Assembly: GCA_963920635.1 (NCBI GenBank)
Contig: OY987307.1
Location: forward strand, 17,065,735 to 17,129,734
Length of the DNA: 64,000 nucleotides
Direction: 5' to 3'
From: Pseudeuparius sepicola
Lineage: Eukaryota; Arthropoda; Insecta; Coleoptera; Anthribidae
Position 1 is the first letter of the stretch, and each line of letters opens with the position of its first letter. The translations under genes were made by a program, and so were the position numbers. Below, piece by piece: positions 11,808 through 23,093 of the stretch. Under the pieces are notes generated by a model. It was not told where the DNA came from, searched no databases, and saw only the letters and a list, made by a program, of their open reading frames with translations.

Positions 11808-12290
11808 TTTTTATTATACTTCTTTGAAAACGGAAACTTAAGACATTTTATCGGCATATTATAATAAATTTAATTGACAAAAAATAAACAATGCAGACAA
11901 TATAGTATTTGGTATGTATGATGCGTTTCCATGGTTACTCTCAAATTATTTCAAAGGTGGTTTGTTGTAAATTAGTTATTGTCAGATAAGGTGAATAAAA
12001 CATCAAAAATATTACAGAAATGTGTATAAATATTGAAACACTTACGAATTAAAATACAAAATAGGTACATGCTAAATATCAGAGAGCATAATAGAGTTTC
12101 TTAAATTTAGTTTACTTTGCTGTATATTTCTATTTTAAAGCCATATATATATTCGGTATTTTTATTCAGCGCACGGAAAGTTTTTCCATGCGCTGTTTCC
12201 GAAAGCTAGCCCGAAAAACCCCATCTTTCATTATTGCTAAAACAGATGAAAATAAGGTGTTTTCAAAGAAGTATAATAAAAAATTCATAC
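11808..12290. repeat. Family D TIR repeat
   Basis: Inverted ends TTTTATTATACTTCTTTGAA / TTCAAAGAAGTATAATAAAA. It contains the palindrome CAGCGCACGGAAAGTTTTTC-CATGCGCTG near 12167-12195. The same sequence in reverse occurs at 61985-62550 and 63435-64000, where an extra block of about 125 bp is present. Non-coding. Confidence 0.65.
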
Positions 12291-12301
12291 TTAAATCTGG
12301 C

Positions 12302-12790
12302 CAGTGACGGCTCGTGAGTATTTAAACGGGCGGGGCCAAATATTATAGAAGGCCACAGTTTTCCGGTAGAATTTATTATCATGAGCATCTGGCGTCTCAG
12401 AAAAAATGAACATCATACACTATCACAAAATGTAGACTATTAAAGTGAGATTTAAATGAGTTTTTGAATTGAACCACTTTGTTTTTTAATAAAAAACTCG
12501 AGAAATAACACAAACTGGGACACAATTTTAAAAGTTCACAATATGATAATTTTGAGAAACTATTCAGAAAATAAATAAATAAAAAAACCTTATCGTGTAA
12601 AATCTCAATCTCTTGAATGTAAGGAACAATCCTGTTTCACAATGACCGTGAATTTATTGTTCTCCGGCTGGAGATCTCTTTTGTAGGTAGAGGAAAGTGG
12701 CCCAAAATGATCCCTGCGGGTAAGATGATCCCCCATGTTATTCGTAAATATATTGCTGCCATCTAGGTTCTAAGACCGTTAATATTGTCT
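12302..12790. other. Solo hAT-like end and GGATCAT motifs
   Basis: CAGTGACGGCTCGTGAGTAT at 12302 resembles a hAT terminus with a GGGCGGGGCC follow-on, but no partner end was seen. AAAATGATCCC and AGATGATCCCC at about 12703-12735 recur in inverse and direct form at 15000-15240, beyond the P-like element. This suggests one older repeat that the P-like element split. Confidence 0.35.
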
Positions 12791-13047
12791 TAGGTGGCGC
12801 TCTCAGAGAAATAACCAAGGATAGAGGGAGTAAGAACCAAAAGTAAACAGAGCCAACATCTTTTTGAGTGATGCCACGTACTCCATTGTTTACAGCATTT
12901 CATTTCAAAATAGAAGGGTTTAATAATGGGATTAAATGAAGGCACACCTCCCATAACGCTAAGTTAACAAATGTAGATATTAATTTCTTGTATGTTACAA
13001 TTTTAAACTAAAACTAAATTGCGCTTTAATTATAGTAGCTAATTATC

Positions 13048-13540
13048 GTATGTAATATCACGATTTAATAATTTCTGTATTAATTTTTTTTATGTTTACA
13101 TTTCCAAAACAATTAATTTTGAAAGAGTTTATTGACAGCTTCGACTGTAGCGTTCGAGTAAACAAACATGACGCTTGGATATCCAAGGCAAATGCGATTA
13201 TACCTACACTCTGTCGGCGTTGGTTTATTTTCTGAATGTGTCATAAATTTAAACGGAGACGGAGGTCCAATAACAAAAATTTAGCAATGTGAAAGTTATA
13301 TAAATTCATTGATACAATGCTTAATAGTACCGCAACATAATTTATAAGCTGCATAATAATTTAGAATAGTGTGAAACACACAAACTTTAAGAAGTAGGTA
13401 CGTGTTTGTATCCAACAGATTCGCGGTTGCTAAGCAACGAAGTGATAATTTGCACAAGTGCATATTAGAGGCATATGATTGGTTGGATTTTTATGGAAGG
13501 AGCTACCTTATTGGATGCAAGCAGTATGAGGGAAATAATC
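13048..13540 (+). repeat. Family E unit 1 (internally deleted)
   Basis: Starts GTATGTAATATCAC and ends GGAAATAATC. Compared with unit 2 it lacks about 240 bp near its left end and most of the 50-bp palindrome near its right end. It is joined directly to unit 2 with no intervening base. The uninterrupted target is visible at 39020-39045 (TAATTATC-ACTTTAACAAAATC). Confidence 0.75.
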
Positions 13541-14291
13541 GTATGTAATATCACTAGTGCAGGAAATTTTATCGATATTTTTTTCGAAAGTACTATTTTG
13601 CCTAGAAAGATCACGAGTATAAATTGAAAATAACTCGAGCTTCGCTCTCGGGATTTTATCAGAAAATAAAAGAACAATTTGTACGAGTGGTTTTGCTAAT
13701 GGGCAAAATAGGGCTTGAGAATAAAATTATCTAGAAAAATTTCCGGCACGAATGGTATTTGTCGAGATTATTTCACGAATACGATTTAATAATTTCTGTA
13801 TTAATTTTTTCTATGTTTACATTTCCAAAACGACTCATTTTGAACGAGTTTATTGACAGCTTCGACTGTAGCGCTCGAGTAAACAAACACGACGCTTGGG
13901 TATCCAAGGCAAATGCGATTATACCTACACCATCTGCGTTGGTTTATTTTTGAACGTGTCATAAATTTAAACGGAGGCGGAGGTCTAAATAACAAGAATT
14001 TAGCAATGTAAAAGTTATATAAATTCATTGATATAATGCTTAATAGTACCGCAATATAATAATTTATAGCTGCATAATTTTGAGCAGTGTGAAACACACA
14101 AACTTTCAGAAGTAGGTACGTGTTTGTATCCAACAGATTCGCGGTTGCTAAGCAACGAAGTGATAATTTGCACAAGTGCAATTACCGGTAATTGCACTAG
14201 TGCAAATTATCGCTAGCAGAGGCATATCATTGGTTGGATTTTTATGGAAGGAGCTACCTTATTGGATGCAAGCAGTATGAGGGAAATAATC
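13541..14291 (+). repeat. Family E unit 2 (full-length)
   Basis: Same ends as unit 1 and collinear with the copy at 43744-44500. Open frames within it (63-126 codons on both strands) are shared only as repeat sequence and show no domain. It contains the 50-bp palindrome at 14162-14211. No target duplication is required to explain the flanks: insertion between A and T of ATTA-TCAC with an element starting TC would fit a Helitron-type rule, but the right end is not CTRR. Confidence 0.75.
14162..14211. repeat. 50-bp near-perfect palindrome of family E
   Basis: Symmetric about ACCGGT, with arms GATAATTTGCACAAGTGCAA and the inverse carrying one mismatched pair. A second copy with one more change is at 44371-44420. 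It could extrude as a cruciform or fold as a hairpin in single-stranded DNA. Confidence 0.85.
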
Positions 14292-14509
14292 ACATTAAGA
14301 AAATCGTCACAGATACCTCAAACCGCCCAACATGGCAATGCTGCCGCGGGCGCCGCGTTCGTTAACTTGGCGGTCTTTGTTTTGTGTTTGCCCAGCAAGT
14401 CAAGTTTTCCGATTGTTTACGTATGCATTTTGAGTGTTTTCAATTGTTTGTCTGTTAATTTATAAGCTATTTATTAATATTTAGGATAGAGTGACTGATT
14501 TTGTATACA

Positions 14510-14574
14510 ATGGGATGCAGAAAGTGTATTATGTGTGGCCAAATTGATATTTCTCAGGATATAACCTATCTCAG
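14510..14574 (+). pseudogene. THAP-like transposase start exon (P-like element)
   Basis: ATG followed by a short frame with a CXXC pair (RKCIMCG) and ending ITYLR at a donor-like CAG/GTAAAC. The counterpart in the larger element is 41964-42034 (RKCVVCD... ITYYR, CAG/GTGAAG). THAP zinc-finger domains begin with such a C-X2-4-C pair and precede a bulky RFP-type segment, and P-element transposases start with a THAP domain. Everything downstream is deleted here, about 125 bp before the right end. The assignment rests on the cysteines, the position and the P-like ends. Confidence 0.45.
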
Positions 14575-14708
14575 GTAAACGTTGTACACACGGGCCTAAT
14601 GTTTGTTTACTTCGGTATGTACATTTGCATAAGATGTTGGTTGACTACAAACGTATGTATTTTGATGCTATTGCTCCCTCTATCCTTGGTTATTTCTGAG
14701 GTGGCGCT

Positions 14709-15914
14709 ACTTTCAGTAGTATAACAAATACCGAGCTGGTGACATCGTTATTCGCTTATACCTTTAAAAAAGTGATTTTCTGTGATTTTAATCCAAGGTA
14801 AGTTATACAAAACCATTAGTATAGCGCGTATAACGGATATCTCTCACAAATTTGCAATTTACCTGTAACAAACACATGTATTTGGCTACAATTTAGAAGG
14901 TTTAATACTTGTGCCGGTGTAGCCATTTTTTTGTAGAATGCCGTTGTTAAATACAACAACTCTCTGTCTGGTAATACGATCCCTCAAAATCTTGGGCAAA
15001 ATGATGATCTCGGGATCGTTTTACCCGAACTTTGGAATAATGAAAACAAATAATTATTATTTTTTCCAGACTCATTGCATGTGTAAAAATGGTGCATAAA
15101 TACAAGCGTAAGACTGAAAGGCAGAGATGGATTGTTTCATTTAATTTTCCTACATATTGATTCGGCAATAAAATGGCGGGATCGTTTTGCCCTACCCTAA
15201 GGGATCATTTTACTCAACCCGTTAGGGTAAAATGATCCCTTCACACAATTTACATTTTTGAAAAAAAAAATTATTAAGCAATTAAACATTCATACAAATA
15301 ATTATGAGATAATTTCCAGTATTCCCTCATTAGTTGATTTGGAATTCGCCGAACTAAATTATTTTGCATTCACAGCTGCCACGTTGAACGTTAATTTTCT
15401 GGTGACTATTTCAACCACTCGTTGTTGAACAGTAATAATGCACGCGAATTGACCAGCAATCAAGTGCGTTAATCTATGATAATTCAATTTTGTAAACGGC
15501 GAATTGTTGTCACACCGCCAACACAGAATGGCCAGGAAATAGTAATGAAATGCGTGGGGTTAATTATATGACCGGCATCGGTCAGTGCCTGGCGTTGATT
15601 GGAAATTGCATGTTTAACGTTCTGGGAACTCGCAAGTGCCGAACTGAGATTATGCGACCTTTGGACAACCCATATTTCGGGGTGCTCTCTATAATTTGCT
15701 TGTGGAGTGATCTAACTCATGCAACAATCACTGCTTGATGGTTAAGGAACAACTATTTCAATTATTATACAATATTATATAGAAAACTCGACAAAGCCAA
15801 TACTGCTGTGGAAATTTTCCATAAGATATATATTTTATTTTTTCCGTCATTTTACTCACAATAAAAGGCACATTTATGGATGCAACGTGATACTATATTA
15901 TGAATTAAATTAAA
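14709..15914. other. No gene seen
   Basis: Holds the GGATCAT-motif repeat remains (about 15000-15240) and a perfect 12-bp stem at 15201-15239. The remainder is anonymous AT-rich DNA. Confidence 0.4.
15201..15239. repeat. Hairpin, 12-bp perfect stem
   Basis: GGGATCATTTTA and TAAAATGATCCC flank a 15-base loop. A further GGGATCGTTTTGCCCTA lies directly upstream, so this looks like the terminal part of an old inverted-repeat element rather than a terminator. Confidence 0.6.
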
Positions 15915-16060
15915 TTATAGAAGGTGTTCTATAATGTTTCCATTTTGTGCAACACATAGAGCATACTTTCCTAATAAACCTCTTTTGCAGTTAGCCGCGA
16001 TACCTGCCTCGTTCATCTCTCTGATCTCGTGAGATATTTTCTCTTTAACTTGGTCGATAT

Positions 16061-17188
16061 CACGGGCGTAGCCAGGATTTAGTTTTGGGGGGGGGGTTAG
16101 TTTGAGAAGTAAATAAAACAACAAAAATATACTTATATGAAATTTAATATCTATATATTCATCCGAAAAACTACGACATATTTATAAAGTTCTTAACTTT
16201 AAATGAAATGGATAAATTAATTTCGTTCCTCTGCGCTAAATCTAAAACCATTAAAGAAGAAATCTTCGGCTTTTTCTTTTAAATATATCCACTACTTCAT
16301 CTGCATGAATTTCTGTTCCATAGTAAATGTTCATTAGAGCCAAACCATTAAGTCTGTTTTCACTTGTAGTGTTTCGTAAATAGTTTTTCAGTCTCCTTAG
16401 GCTCGAGAAAGACCTTTCTGGGGTAGCAGTGGATACAGGAATGGTAGCCAAGATTTGTAGTAATGTGTAAATATTAGGATAAAGGTTTTTATCGCACATA
16501 TCTAGGCATTCCAAACTAGATTTCGGGGTAGGCAGTGTTCTTATCAGCATGCAAGGTAGCTGAAGCTTTGATAGCTAAATCCAAATTTGTTTCTTTATTA
16601 GAAACCCCTTGACCTTGACTACACCACTTTTCCAGTAGTCCATACCTTTAGGTTTATCACCCTTCCTTTTTTTCCCCTCCATTTTTCGACAGTAATAATG
16701 ATTCACGTATCTATCCTTAACAAGGTCATCGAATAACAGCGCACTAAAATTACTCACTTACACGGTACACTTAATTCTCTTCACTATTCGTTCACCACTT
16801 TTCACTTTTATTCGCTTCGAGTTCGCATGGAACAATACTGCCGTAAGCGCGGTCACGCGCCGCGGCGCCGCTTATATAGCAGCCCAGTAGCCGTCCAGAA
16901 ACTTCCACGAACTTCCACAAAGTTCCGCTCATTTCGACCTAGGGGCGTGGCGAATAATCGAGAAACAACGCAAAGTGTCCCTACAATACAAAATAGTTCG
17001 GCTGCAACTGCGTCTGCCTCTCGTCAAAAGATGGCGCTAGGCGCTACTATTACTACATATATTCAAACGTAATAATACTTTAACTCTTCACTCCTCGTAT
17101 TTTTTCGGTATAATATTAGGTAATATTTTGCTTATTTCGGGGGCGGGGGGGTTGAACCCCCGAAACCCCCCCCTTGGCTACGCCCGTG
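16061..17188 (-). mobile_element. hAT element 1, internally deleted
   Basis: Ends CACGGGCGTAGCCA and the inverse, each followed inward by a G- or C-run, with the perfect 8-bp target duplication GTCGATAT at 16053-16060 and 17189-17196. It is inserted in the reading frame of the dead mariner gene between NNID and QVKEK. It retains a short start region and the C-terminal hAT dimerisation segment, but not the catalytic core. Confidence 0.9.
16251..16757 (-). pseudogene. hAT transposase remnant (N- and C-terminal pieces)
   Basis: 16251-16550 encodes LLQILATIPVSTATPERSFS followed by SLRRLKNYLRNTTSENRLNG, the conserved hAT C-terminal dimerisation motif (the ATxPxSTATxERSFS signature of ZMYM1-like and THAP12-like insect hAT proteins). 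16575-16757 is open and contains a basic MEGKKRKGDKPKG start-like region. The central RNase-H-fold catalytic region and zinc finger are absent, so this is a deletion derivative that cannot make a working transposase. Confidence 0.75.
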
Positions 17189-17488
17189 GTCGATATTATT
17201 TGACATCTCCTCATATACCCGGTCCGTCAAAGTGCCCCACAGAAAGAAATCGAGTGGGATCAAGTCTCATCTAATCAAGTGTCATCTACAGGGCCGCGCC
17301 GTCCACGTGTGCAATGTGTGCGGCGCACACGGGCGCCAGGTGCGAAGGGGCGCCAAAAAACGCCAAAATTCGATGAGCGCCATAAGGCTGACTTGAAAGC
17401 ACGAACAGTGGATTTTTTTCTAAATTGCTTATTGAAATGTATTGTTGACTTTTAATAGTATTCGAAAGATTTTTTTATATCTTATATA

Positions 17489-17810
17489 CAGAATGGCCCA
17501 TTTGGAATGGGGCCACCCCTGTAAAATTTTTATTTTTCACCCGATTTTAGCCGAGATTTTTTCTAAAGATAGGTCACAAAAAATTCTACTTTGGTGCAAA
17601 ATTTGGGGCCAGATTTTAAATAAAAAAATCGCTAAATGATTTTCGTCATTAAAAAAAAATCGAAGAAGGCCTTGAAAATTGAGAGTAAGACCTAAAATTT
17701 TGCAACAAACTAGAATTTTTTGTGACCTATCTTTAGAAAAAAACCCGGCTAAAATCGGATGAAAAATAAAAATTTTACAGGGGTGGACCCATTCCAAATG
17801 GGCCACACTG
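17489..17810. mobile_element. Palindromic TA MITE, 322 bp
   Basis: Ends CAGAATGGCCCATTTGGAAT and the inverse of CAGTGTGGCCCATTTGGAAT, flanked by TA (17487-17488, 17811-17812). Nearly the whole element folds back, so mirrored frames (MAHLEWGHPCKIF / MAHLEWVHPCKIF) appear on both strands and are not genes. Confidence 0.85.
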
Positions 17811-18013
17811 TATGTATTAATTAATTATTTTATTTTGTGACATTAGGTATTAGGTATTAGGTAGATACCGAACAGAAAAAAATATTATTTAGTTTTATTG
17901 ATAGAGACCTTGCACAGAGTACCTATTTGTTTTGTTTTTTTTTTTGAGCCAAAGAGATTTTTTAATTTTATAATTATTTGTTTTATTTTATATTTTATGT
18001 TTTTTATGTTATA

Positions 18014-18586
18014 CAGTGTGTCCCAATTTGATACTGGTCTCCATTTGTGTATTGATAGTCCCAAGGGAGAGTATCTCATAGGCGGTGGTATTTGGATGGG
18101 GTAATTATTTCAAGGCCTGCTATGATTGTAGAACTGAGTAGAATTGCAAAATTTCAAAAGTCTAGGCCTACTTTGATTTTTATCTTTTTCGCCTTTTTCT
18201 CCCACTTTTTTTCCTAGAAATGTGTCCTTTCTGGAGCTTTCACGTCAAAATATTATTAAGGAAACTTGATCATCGTGAAAAATTAAAATTTTGAGGTGAA
18301 AGCTTTAGAAAGGACACTTTTCTAAGAAGAAAGTGGGAGACAAATCTAAAAATCAAAGTAGGCCTAGCCTTTTAAAATTTTGCGAATCTACTCAACAAGT
18401 TTCCTATAACAATTTGTCGTAAAAAAATCCCTGATGGGGTTTCTTGAAAATTTGCTATTATAAAAAATCATAGCATGCTATGAAATAATTACCCCATCCA
18501 AATACCACCACCTATGAGATACTCTCCCTTGGTACTACCAATAAAAAAATAGAGACCATTTATTTTCCTTGCCCTTCCGTATATAC
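18014..18586. mobile_element. Family B palindromic element, uninterrupted copy
   Basis: Starts CAGTGTGTCCCAATTTGA after TA. The two arms meet near 18270 around TTTCTGGAGCTTTCACG. The outer part of the right end is missing, stopping in the GCCCTTC region. This copy gives the empty-site sequence used to interpret 892-6884. Confidence 0.8.
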
Positions 18587-19370
18587 AAAGTAGATATATT
18601 TACTAGATTACTTTATACTTAATAAATTTGTGTTTGTTTCTACTTATCTACTTTTTTGTTTACCAAAACCAAAACAAATATGTTTTTGAAAACTTAATTT
18701 TTATGGGCGCCACGGAAATTTTTACACACAGGCGCCACCGAATGTTGACGCGGCCCTGGTCATCTAAATGCATCTTGACACCATTTGATTTCTTGTTGGA
18801 GCACCGTCTTGTTGCCAAACAATATTCGGCTCATTAACTTGATCCAATAGATCAGAAATTTCTCCTCTCAAGAGCTGTAAATGTTTTAGTCCAGAAAAAC
18901 CAACTTCGAAAGATACTGGACCAATTATGTGAAACAGAAAAATACCACACCAAACATTTATTGAAGTTCGTCCTTGACGTTGAATTGAAATAAACTGTCC
19001 TGTATTTTCTGATGACCAATACTGAATCTTTCTTCTATTAAAAACGCCACATAGTGTAAAAGTGGCTTCATCAGTCCACGCAATATAGAATCTGTAATAG
19101 TAATAACCGTAGGAATAGTAATATAATAATAATGTCCAGTAGTAGTTATTATTAGTTAATAGTATAGTGTAATCTTTATATAGTTATAATTTACAAGGGA
19201 TGAAAATACCCAAGAACGGATCATTTTCCGCTTGCCTCTCCAACACTAGACTGCAATATTGTCGCCATCTACGATTTTCAACACTCTCTGGACTGAGAAC
19301 CATGATATTTACAAATATCTTGATGCATCTTTAATATAATGTCTCGGAGTTTCCACGAAGTATAATGAGA

Positions 19371-20339
19371 CTGCTTCCTACATATTTCAGTTAAAACATG
19401 TCGTGGCTTATTTATCTTTTCATTATTTTTTTTAAACTTTCAGTAATTCTCAATTTGTTATAAATATATTTGAAATACGTGTGATGAGGTAGGACTCTCC
19501 CTGGGCATATTCTTGCGTATTCACGCCTTGCACGCTGGCATTCTTTTCGCAAATTAAACATTCAACAATGTCGTTTTTTTTTTCACTAATATTATAACTA
19601 TAATATACCATTTTTACAGCACGATGTGGTAACACACGTTTCAAACCTGATACACACTGTCAAAGTAAAGCTCTGATTCTCATAATTGAATTTTCCATGG
19701 CAATTTTGATTTTGTCCGACATTCAATAATTCAAAGGACGATTTTGTGCAAACTACCAGAGCAAACATATACATATAGGTATATTATATCGTTGAAACCA
19801 GAAAAATGCGGAGATTTCGAAAATCGAGAAATATATACGGGGTGTTCCATAAAACAACATAAGTTTGGTCTATTATATCTCCAAAAAGGCGGCATTTATT
19901 TGTTTTTCTGAATACACAACTGAAATCACAAGATTTTTTTTACAATTTTCATATTTACATTTTTTTTTCCAAAATTAAAAACAAAAAAGTTAAGGGGTGT
20001 ATAGAATGTTATAGGAATAACCCTGTGCAGACACTGTTACGTTGCGGCTCTCCATTCAACTTTACAAAGGTTCAACAAAGGAAGTTCACTGCCCGACTTA
20101 ATCTATTAATTCTATTGTTTTTTTAATGATACTTGATGCTTGGTGAATTGCTGCCTAACTACTGTTCTAAAGCGTATTCTTTGGATTAAATGAAATAATA
20201 TATGCGATAGGTGCAATTTCAAGTCTTGGTGACTGTAGGAATAAAATGTTTTTAAAAAGCTTTTGAATTGTTTTTTGTCAACTTTTGAATTGTTTTTTTG
20301 CCAAATTTGGTATACGGGGGTGTTGACTTCACGCTATGA
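19371..20339. other. Featureless apart from one possible MITE
   Basis: CGGGGTGTTCCATAAAACAA near 19839 resembles a TA-element end, and AATAACCCTG near 20020-20029 may be its weak partner. Otherwise no feature was seen. Confidence 0.3.
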
Positions 20340-21630
20340 AGTAAGATTTTATGTAAAAAAAATTGCTAATAGGATTTCTTGAAAATTCGCTAGGGACTTT
20401 AAAAAATCACAGCAGGCTATGACAATTACCCCAACCAAATACTATCACCTATGAGATAATCTCTCTTGGTACTACACAGGGTGTCCCGTTAAGTCGTGGT
20501 CCAAACGGAAAGGGGTGATAGGGGACGTCATTTGAAACAAGAAAAAGCCCATAATATATGTTGTTATCCAATTCTTTACCATTTTCGTGATACAGGGCGT
20601 TGAAGTTTTTGGAGAATAATTGGTTTTTTACAATATCTTCGTAACCCTTTGAGATATTTGCAACAACTCTGGTACACAATAGTGTCCTGTTAGTTTGCAT
20701 AGTTTGGGAAATTTCTGCGTCCCAAAAACAAACCAGTGGCGGAGTTAGAGGGGAGGAGGGTCCATTAATTTAAGAAAAAACTTAGTACGGCCCTGTCCAC
20801 AATTTCAATGCATTTTCAGATAGGCGACTTCATTTCTTACAAAAATTGTTTCTTTCTTTTTTTACGTACCGGTCGCCATTCCATTGCAATTTTTATTTTT
20901 TTGATTTATGTTAAAGTTTTCATGAAAAATCGCCGAAAATTTTTGATAGACAAGGGAAGTCAGAAGAATGAAAAAAGGACGCACTCATCAGAATGGAGCA
21001 GTAGTTTTTATTGATAAACTTGTTTGGTTAGGCCAATATTTTGGATATTACAGGCTGGTTTACTAATTAATGTGCTTTTAAGTTATCTTTGTAAAATTTT
21101 TGGGCAAAATCTTATCAAAACTAATGAGATGTCATAATTAAGTACGCATATTTGTCAAATATTTTTTTATAAAAGATGCTCAAAATGTTCCGCTTCCATC
21201 CTTATGCCTATTCTACATCGACGAAGTCGCCTATCTAAAAATGCATTGAAATGAAATTGTGGACAGGGCCGTACTAAGTTTTTTCTTAAATTAATCGACC
21301 CTCCTCCCCTCTAACTCCGCCACTGGTTTGTTTTGGGACACGGAAATTTCCCAAATTATGCCAACTAACAGGACACTGTTGTGTACCAGAGTTGTTGCAA
21401 ATATCTCAAACGGTTACGAAGATATTGTAAAAAAACCAATTATTCTCCAAAACTTCAACGCCCTGTATCACGAAAACGGCAAAGAATTGGGTCACTACAT
21501 AATATGGGCTTTTTCTTGTTTCAAATGACGTCCCCTATCCCCCATTTCGGTTTGGACCATGACTTACGGGACACCCTGTATACCTACCAATAAAAAATAG
21601 AGACCATTTGTTCTTGCCCTTCATATAAAA
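20340..21630. repeat. Family B right-arm fragment, split
   Basis: 20340-20476 and 21579-21630 together match the right arm of family B (ACCCCAACCAAATACTATCA, then CCAATAAAAAATAGAGACCA). They are separated by the foldback at 20477-21578. The left arm is absent. Confidence 0.7.
20477..21578. mobile_element. Foldback TA element (CAGGGTGTCCCG), 1.1 kb
   Basis: Arms at 20477-20832 and about 21222-21578 are near-identical inverted copies. The right flank is TA; the left flank is now CA. A second CAGGGCGTTGAAG motif lies 116 bp inside the left end (20593) and 113 bp inside the right end (21465). Each arm also includes CAGTGGCGGAGTTAGAGGGG, which resembles a hAT end. The spacer 20833-21221 has no recognisable gene. 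Confidence 0.8.
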
Positions 21631-21641
21631 TATGGTAGAGG

Positions 21642-22810
21642 TTTACAAGACGTGAATTTTCCAAAAAAATTATAAAAGTTTTCGCTTCCTCCGAAATCAA
21701 GATTCACGTTGAGAAAATATTAAGTTATTACACGGGGTGTTCAAAAATTTCAAATTTTGAAATTAGATCAAGAAGTTATTTTCAAAAGTTTCTTTTGTTG
21801 ATTATTGTCGATTTTATAAAGTAATTGCATTTGTTTACTGTGTATTTTAAGGTTTTTCATTAAATAATATCACTTAAAAACAATTAATTCTGCAATAAAA
21901 TGTTCCTTGCCATTTTGGTATTAATTGAAAAAAAAAAATAAAGTTTTTCGAGTAGACGCCTGTAATTTGGTACTTGACATCTTATCTCAATGCCAAAACT
22001 TTTGTAAATACCTTCATTAAATATTTTGAGAAATTGGGGTACTTCACTCTGGACCAACACTATATTCAAGACACCTGTGCATAGCGCTGTTTCAAGCGAT
22101 CGCCACTGAAGCCACACGACGAAAAAAATCGACAGGGTGGACTAATGTTAAAAACACCATTGCTGCAGAATTTTTTTATAAAATAGAAGCTTGCAAATGA
22201 TTGTTACAACGAATTTAACATCCAAAATAAAATAAAATGCTTCCTTCTTATGTTCCTTTAACTTGACATCATCCTTTAATTCCAAAATAGTGTTAATTAT
22301 TCTTCAATTCACATACCTAATGGTCTGTGCATACGATTTTCTTCATGAGCATGGAAATTTCATGTTATCACAAACAAATGACCTATAAAAGCTCTGTTAA
22401 TATGACAAAACTGCGATATATTGAAGGCAAAGAGAATTCGTGACCGTAGAAAGGACGGAAATGGTAATACATCCGGATATTTAAAATATGGGACATTCAA
22501 AACGCCAGAAACTGACATACCTACCACCGAATACCCCTGTTATAACCTACAATAAATCGCCATTTTTTTCGTCGAGTAGGCCACCCCAGTCCGCAAAAAA
22601 ACAATAAAATATGACATCATGCTCGGGTCTCTAATACCTATAGTGTCGGTCCAGCTCCACTCTTGACCTAATTTCAAAAACGGAAATTTGTGAATAATAA
22701 ATTAATATTTTCTCAACGGGAATCTTGATTTCGGAGGAAGCAAAAATTTTTGTGAAGAGCAACTTTTTTCGAAATTTGTTTGCCAATTTCACTTCTTGTA
22801 AAGCCCAGCC
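21642..22810. repeat. Foldback repeat containing a family A element
   Basis: TTTACAAGACGTGAATTTTC onward (about 21642-21727) pairs with about 22694-22797, including CTTCCTCCGAAATCAAGATT and its inverse. The family A copy (22049-22654) lies between the arms. Confidence 0.65.
22049..22654. mobile_element. Family A TIR element, 606 bp
   Basis: Ends CTGGACCAACACTATATT and the inverse of CTGGACCGACACTATAGG. Flanks CTTCACT (22042-22048) and CTCCACT (22655-22661) look like a 7-bp target duplication with one change. Subterminal DNA shares ATAGCGCTGTTTCAAGCGAT with the 41- and 45-kb copies. Non-coding; superfamily not assigned. Confidence 0.8.
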
Positions 22811-23093
22811 GGGGACATACTGTATATTTCGGCATTTGTTAAATTGCGTAAAAGAAAGGATTAAAAGATCAAAGCTGTTCTGAGAGGATCTAATCTAAGT
22901 TAAGATACAACACTGTTTTTATACTCTTGATTGGAAACTTCCACAGGCAGAATGTGATGAATCTGAGTTTCTTCCGGATGGATCCTGCCAGTGGCGTAAC
23001 TACGGAAGAGTAGGCCCGTGTTCAAAATTTCAAGTGGGCCCCTATGTTTTATTGTATGTTTGAAAGTGCGGTGTAACAATGACAAACATTGTA

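Larger units (their letters stand above)
12802..14700 (+). mobile_element. P-element-like transposon, non-autonomous
   Basis: Ends CTCAGAGAAATAACCAAGG and the inverse (right end CCTTGGTTATTTCTGAG), with a perfect 8-bp target duplication GTGGCGCT (12794-12801, 14701-14708). P elements duplicate 8 GC-rich bases and have ends with a GAAATAACATAAGG core, close to GAAATAACCAAGG here. The same ends bound the 4.4-kb element at 38785-43148, which shares the left 250 bp and a start exon (14510-14574). A dimer of family E (13048-14291) is inserted inside. The catalytic region is missing. Confidence 0.7.
17289..18758. mobile_element. hAT element 2, non-coding
   Basis: Ends CAGGGCCGCG and the inverse, with the perfect 8-bp target duplication GTCATCTA at 17281-17288 and 18759-18766. 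GGCGCC-rich subterminal DNA lies on both sides. It carries no transposase. Two further elements sit inside it (17489-17810 and 18014-18586). Confidence 0.9.
15915..19370 (-). pseudogene. Dead mariner-type transposase, split by two hAT elements
   Basis: Reading right to left, the pieces are SPESVENRRWRQYCSLVLER (about 19201-19290), an intron-like gap, then FYIAWTDEATFTLCGVF with the first catalytic D (about 19056-19092), WQQDGAPTRNQ with the second (about 18795-18821), LIPLDFFLWGTL with the third (about 17235-17265), and a C-terminus ending CVAQNGNIIEHLL (15915). hAT elements at 17289-18758 and 16061-17188 interrupt it. In-frame stops (for example soon after VSRC) and a large deletion between the second and third catalytic residues show it was already dead. 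It is the same superfamily as 2126-3443 but a different, diverged lineage. Confidence 0.8.

Noticed and set aside
13801..14181. 126-codon minus-strand frame
   Set aside because: Lies in repeat family E; not kept open in the other copies, and no domain.
20700..21330. hAT-like CAGTGGCGGAG ends inside the 20.5-kb foldback
   Set aside because: Flanks are mirror images, not direct repeats, so they belong to the palindrome and not to a separate insertion.
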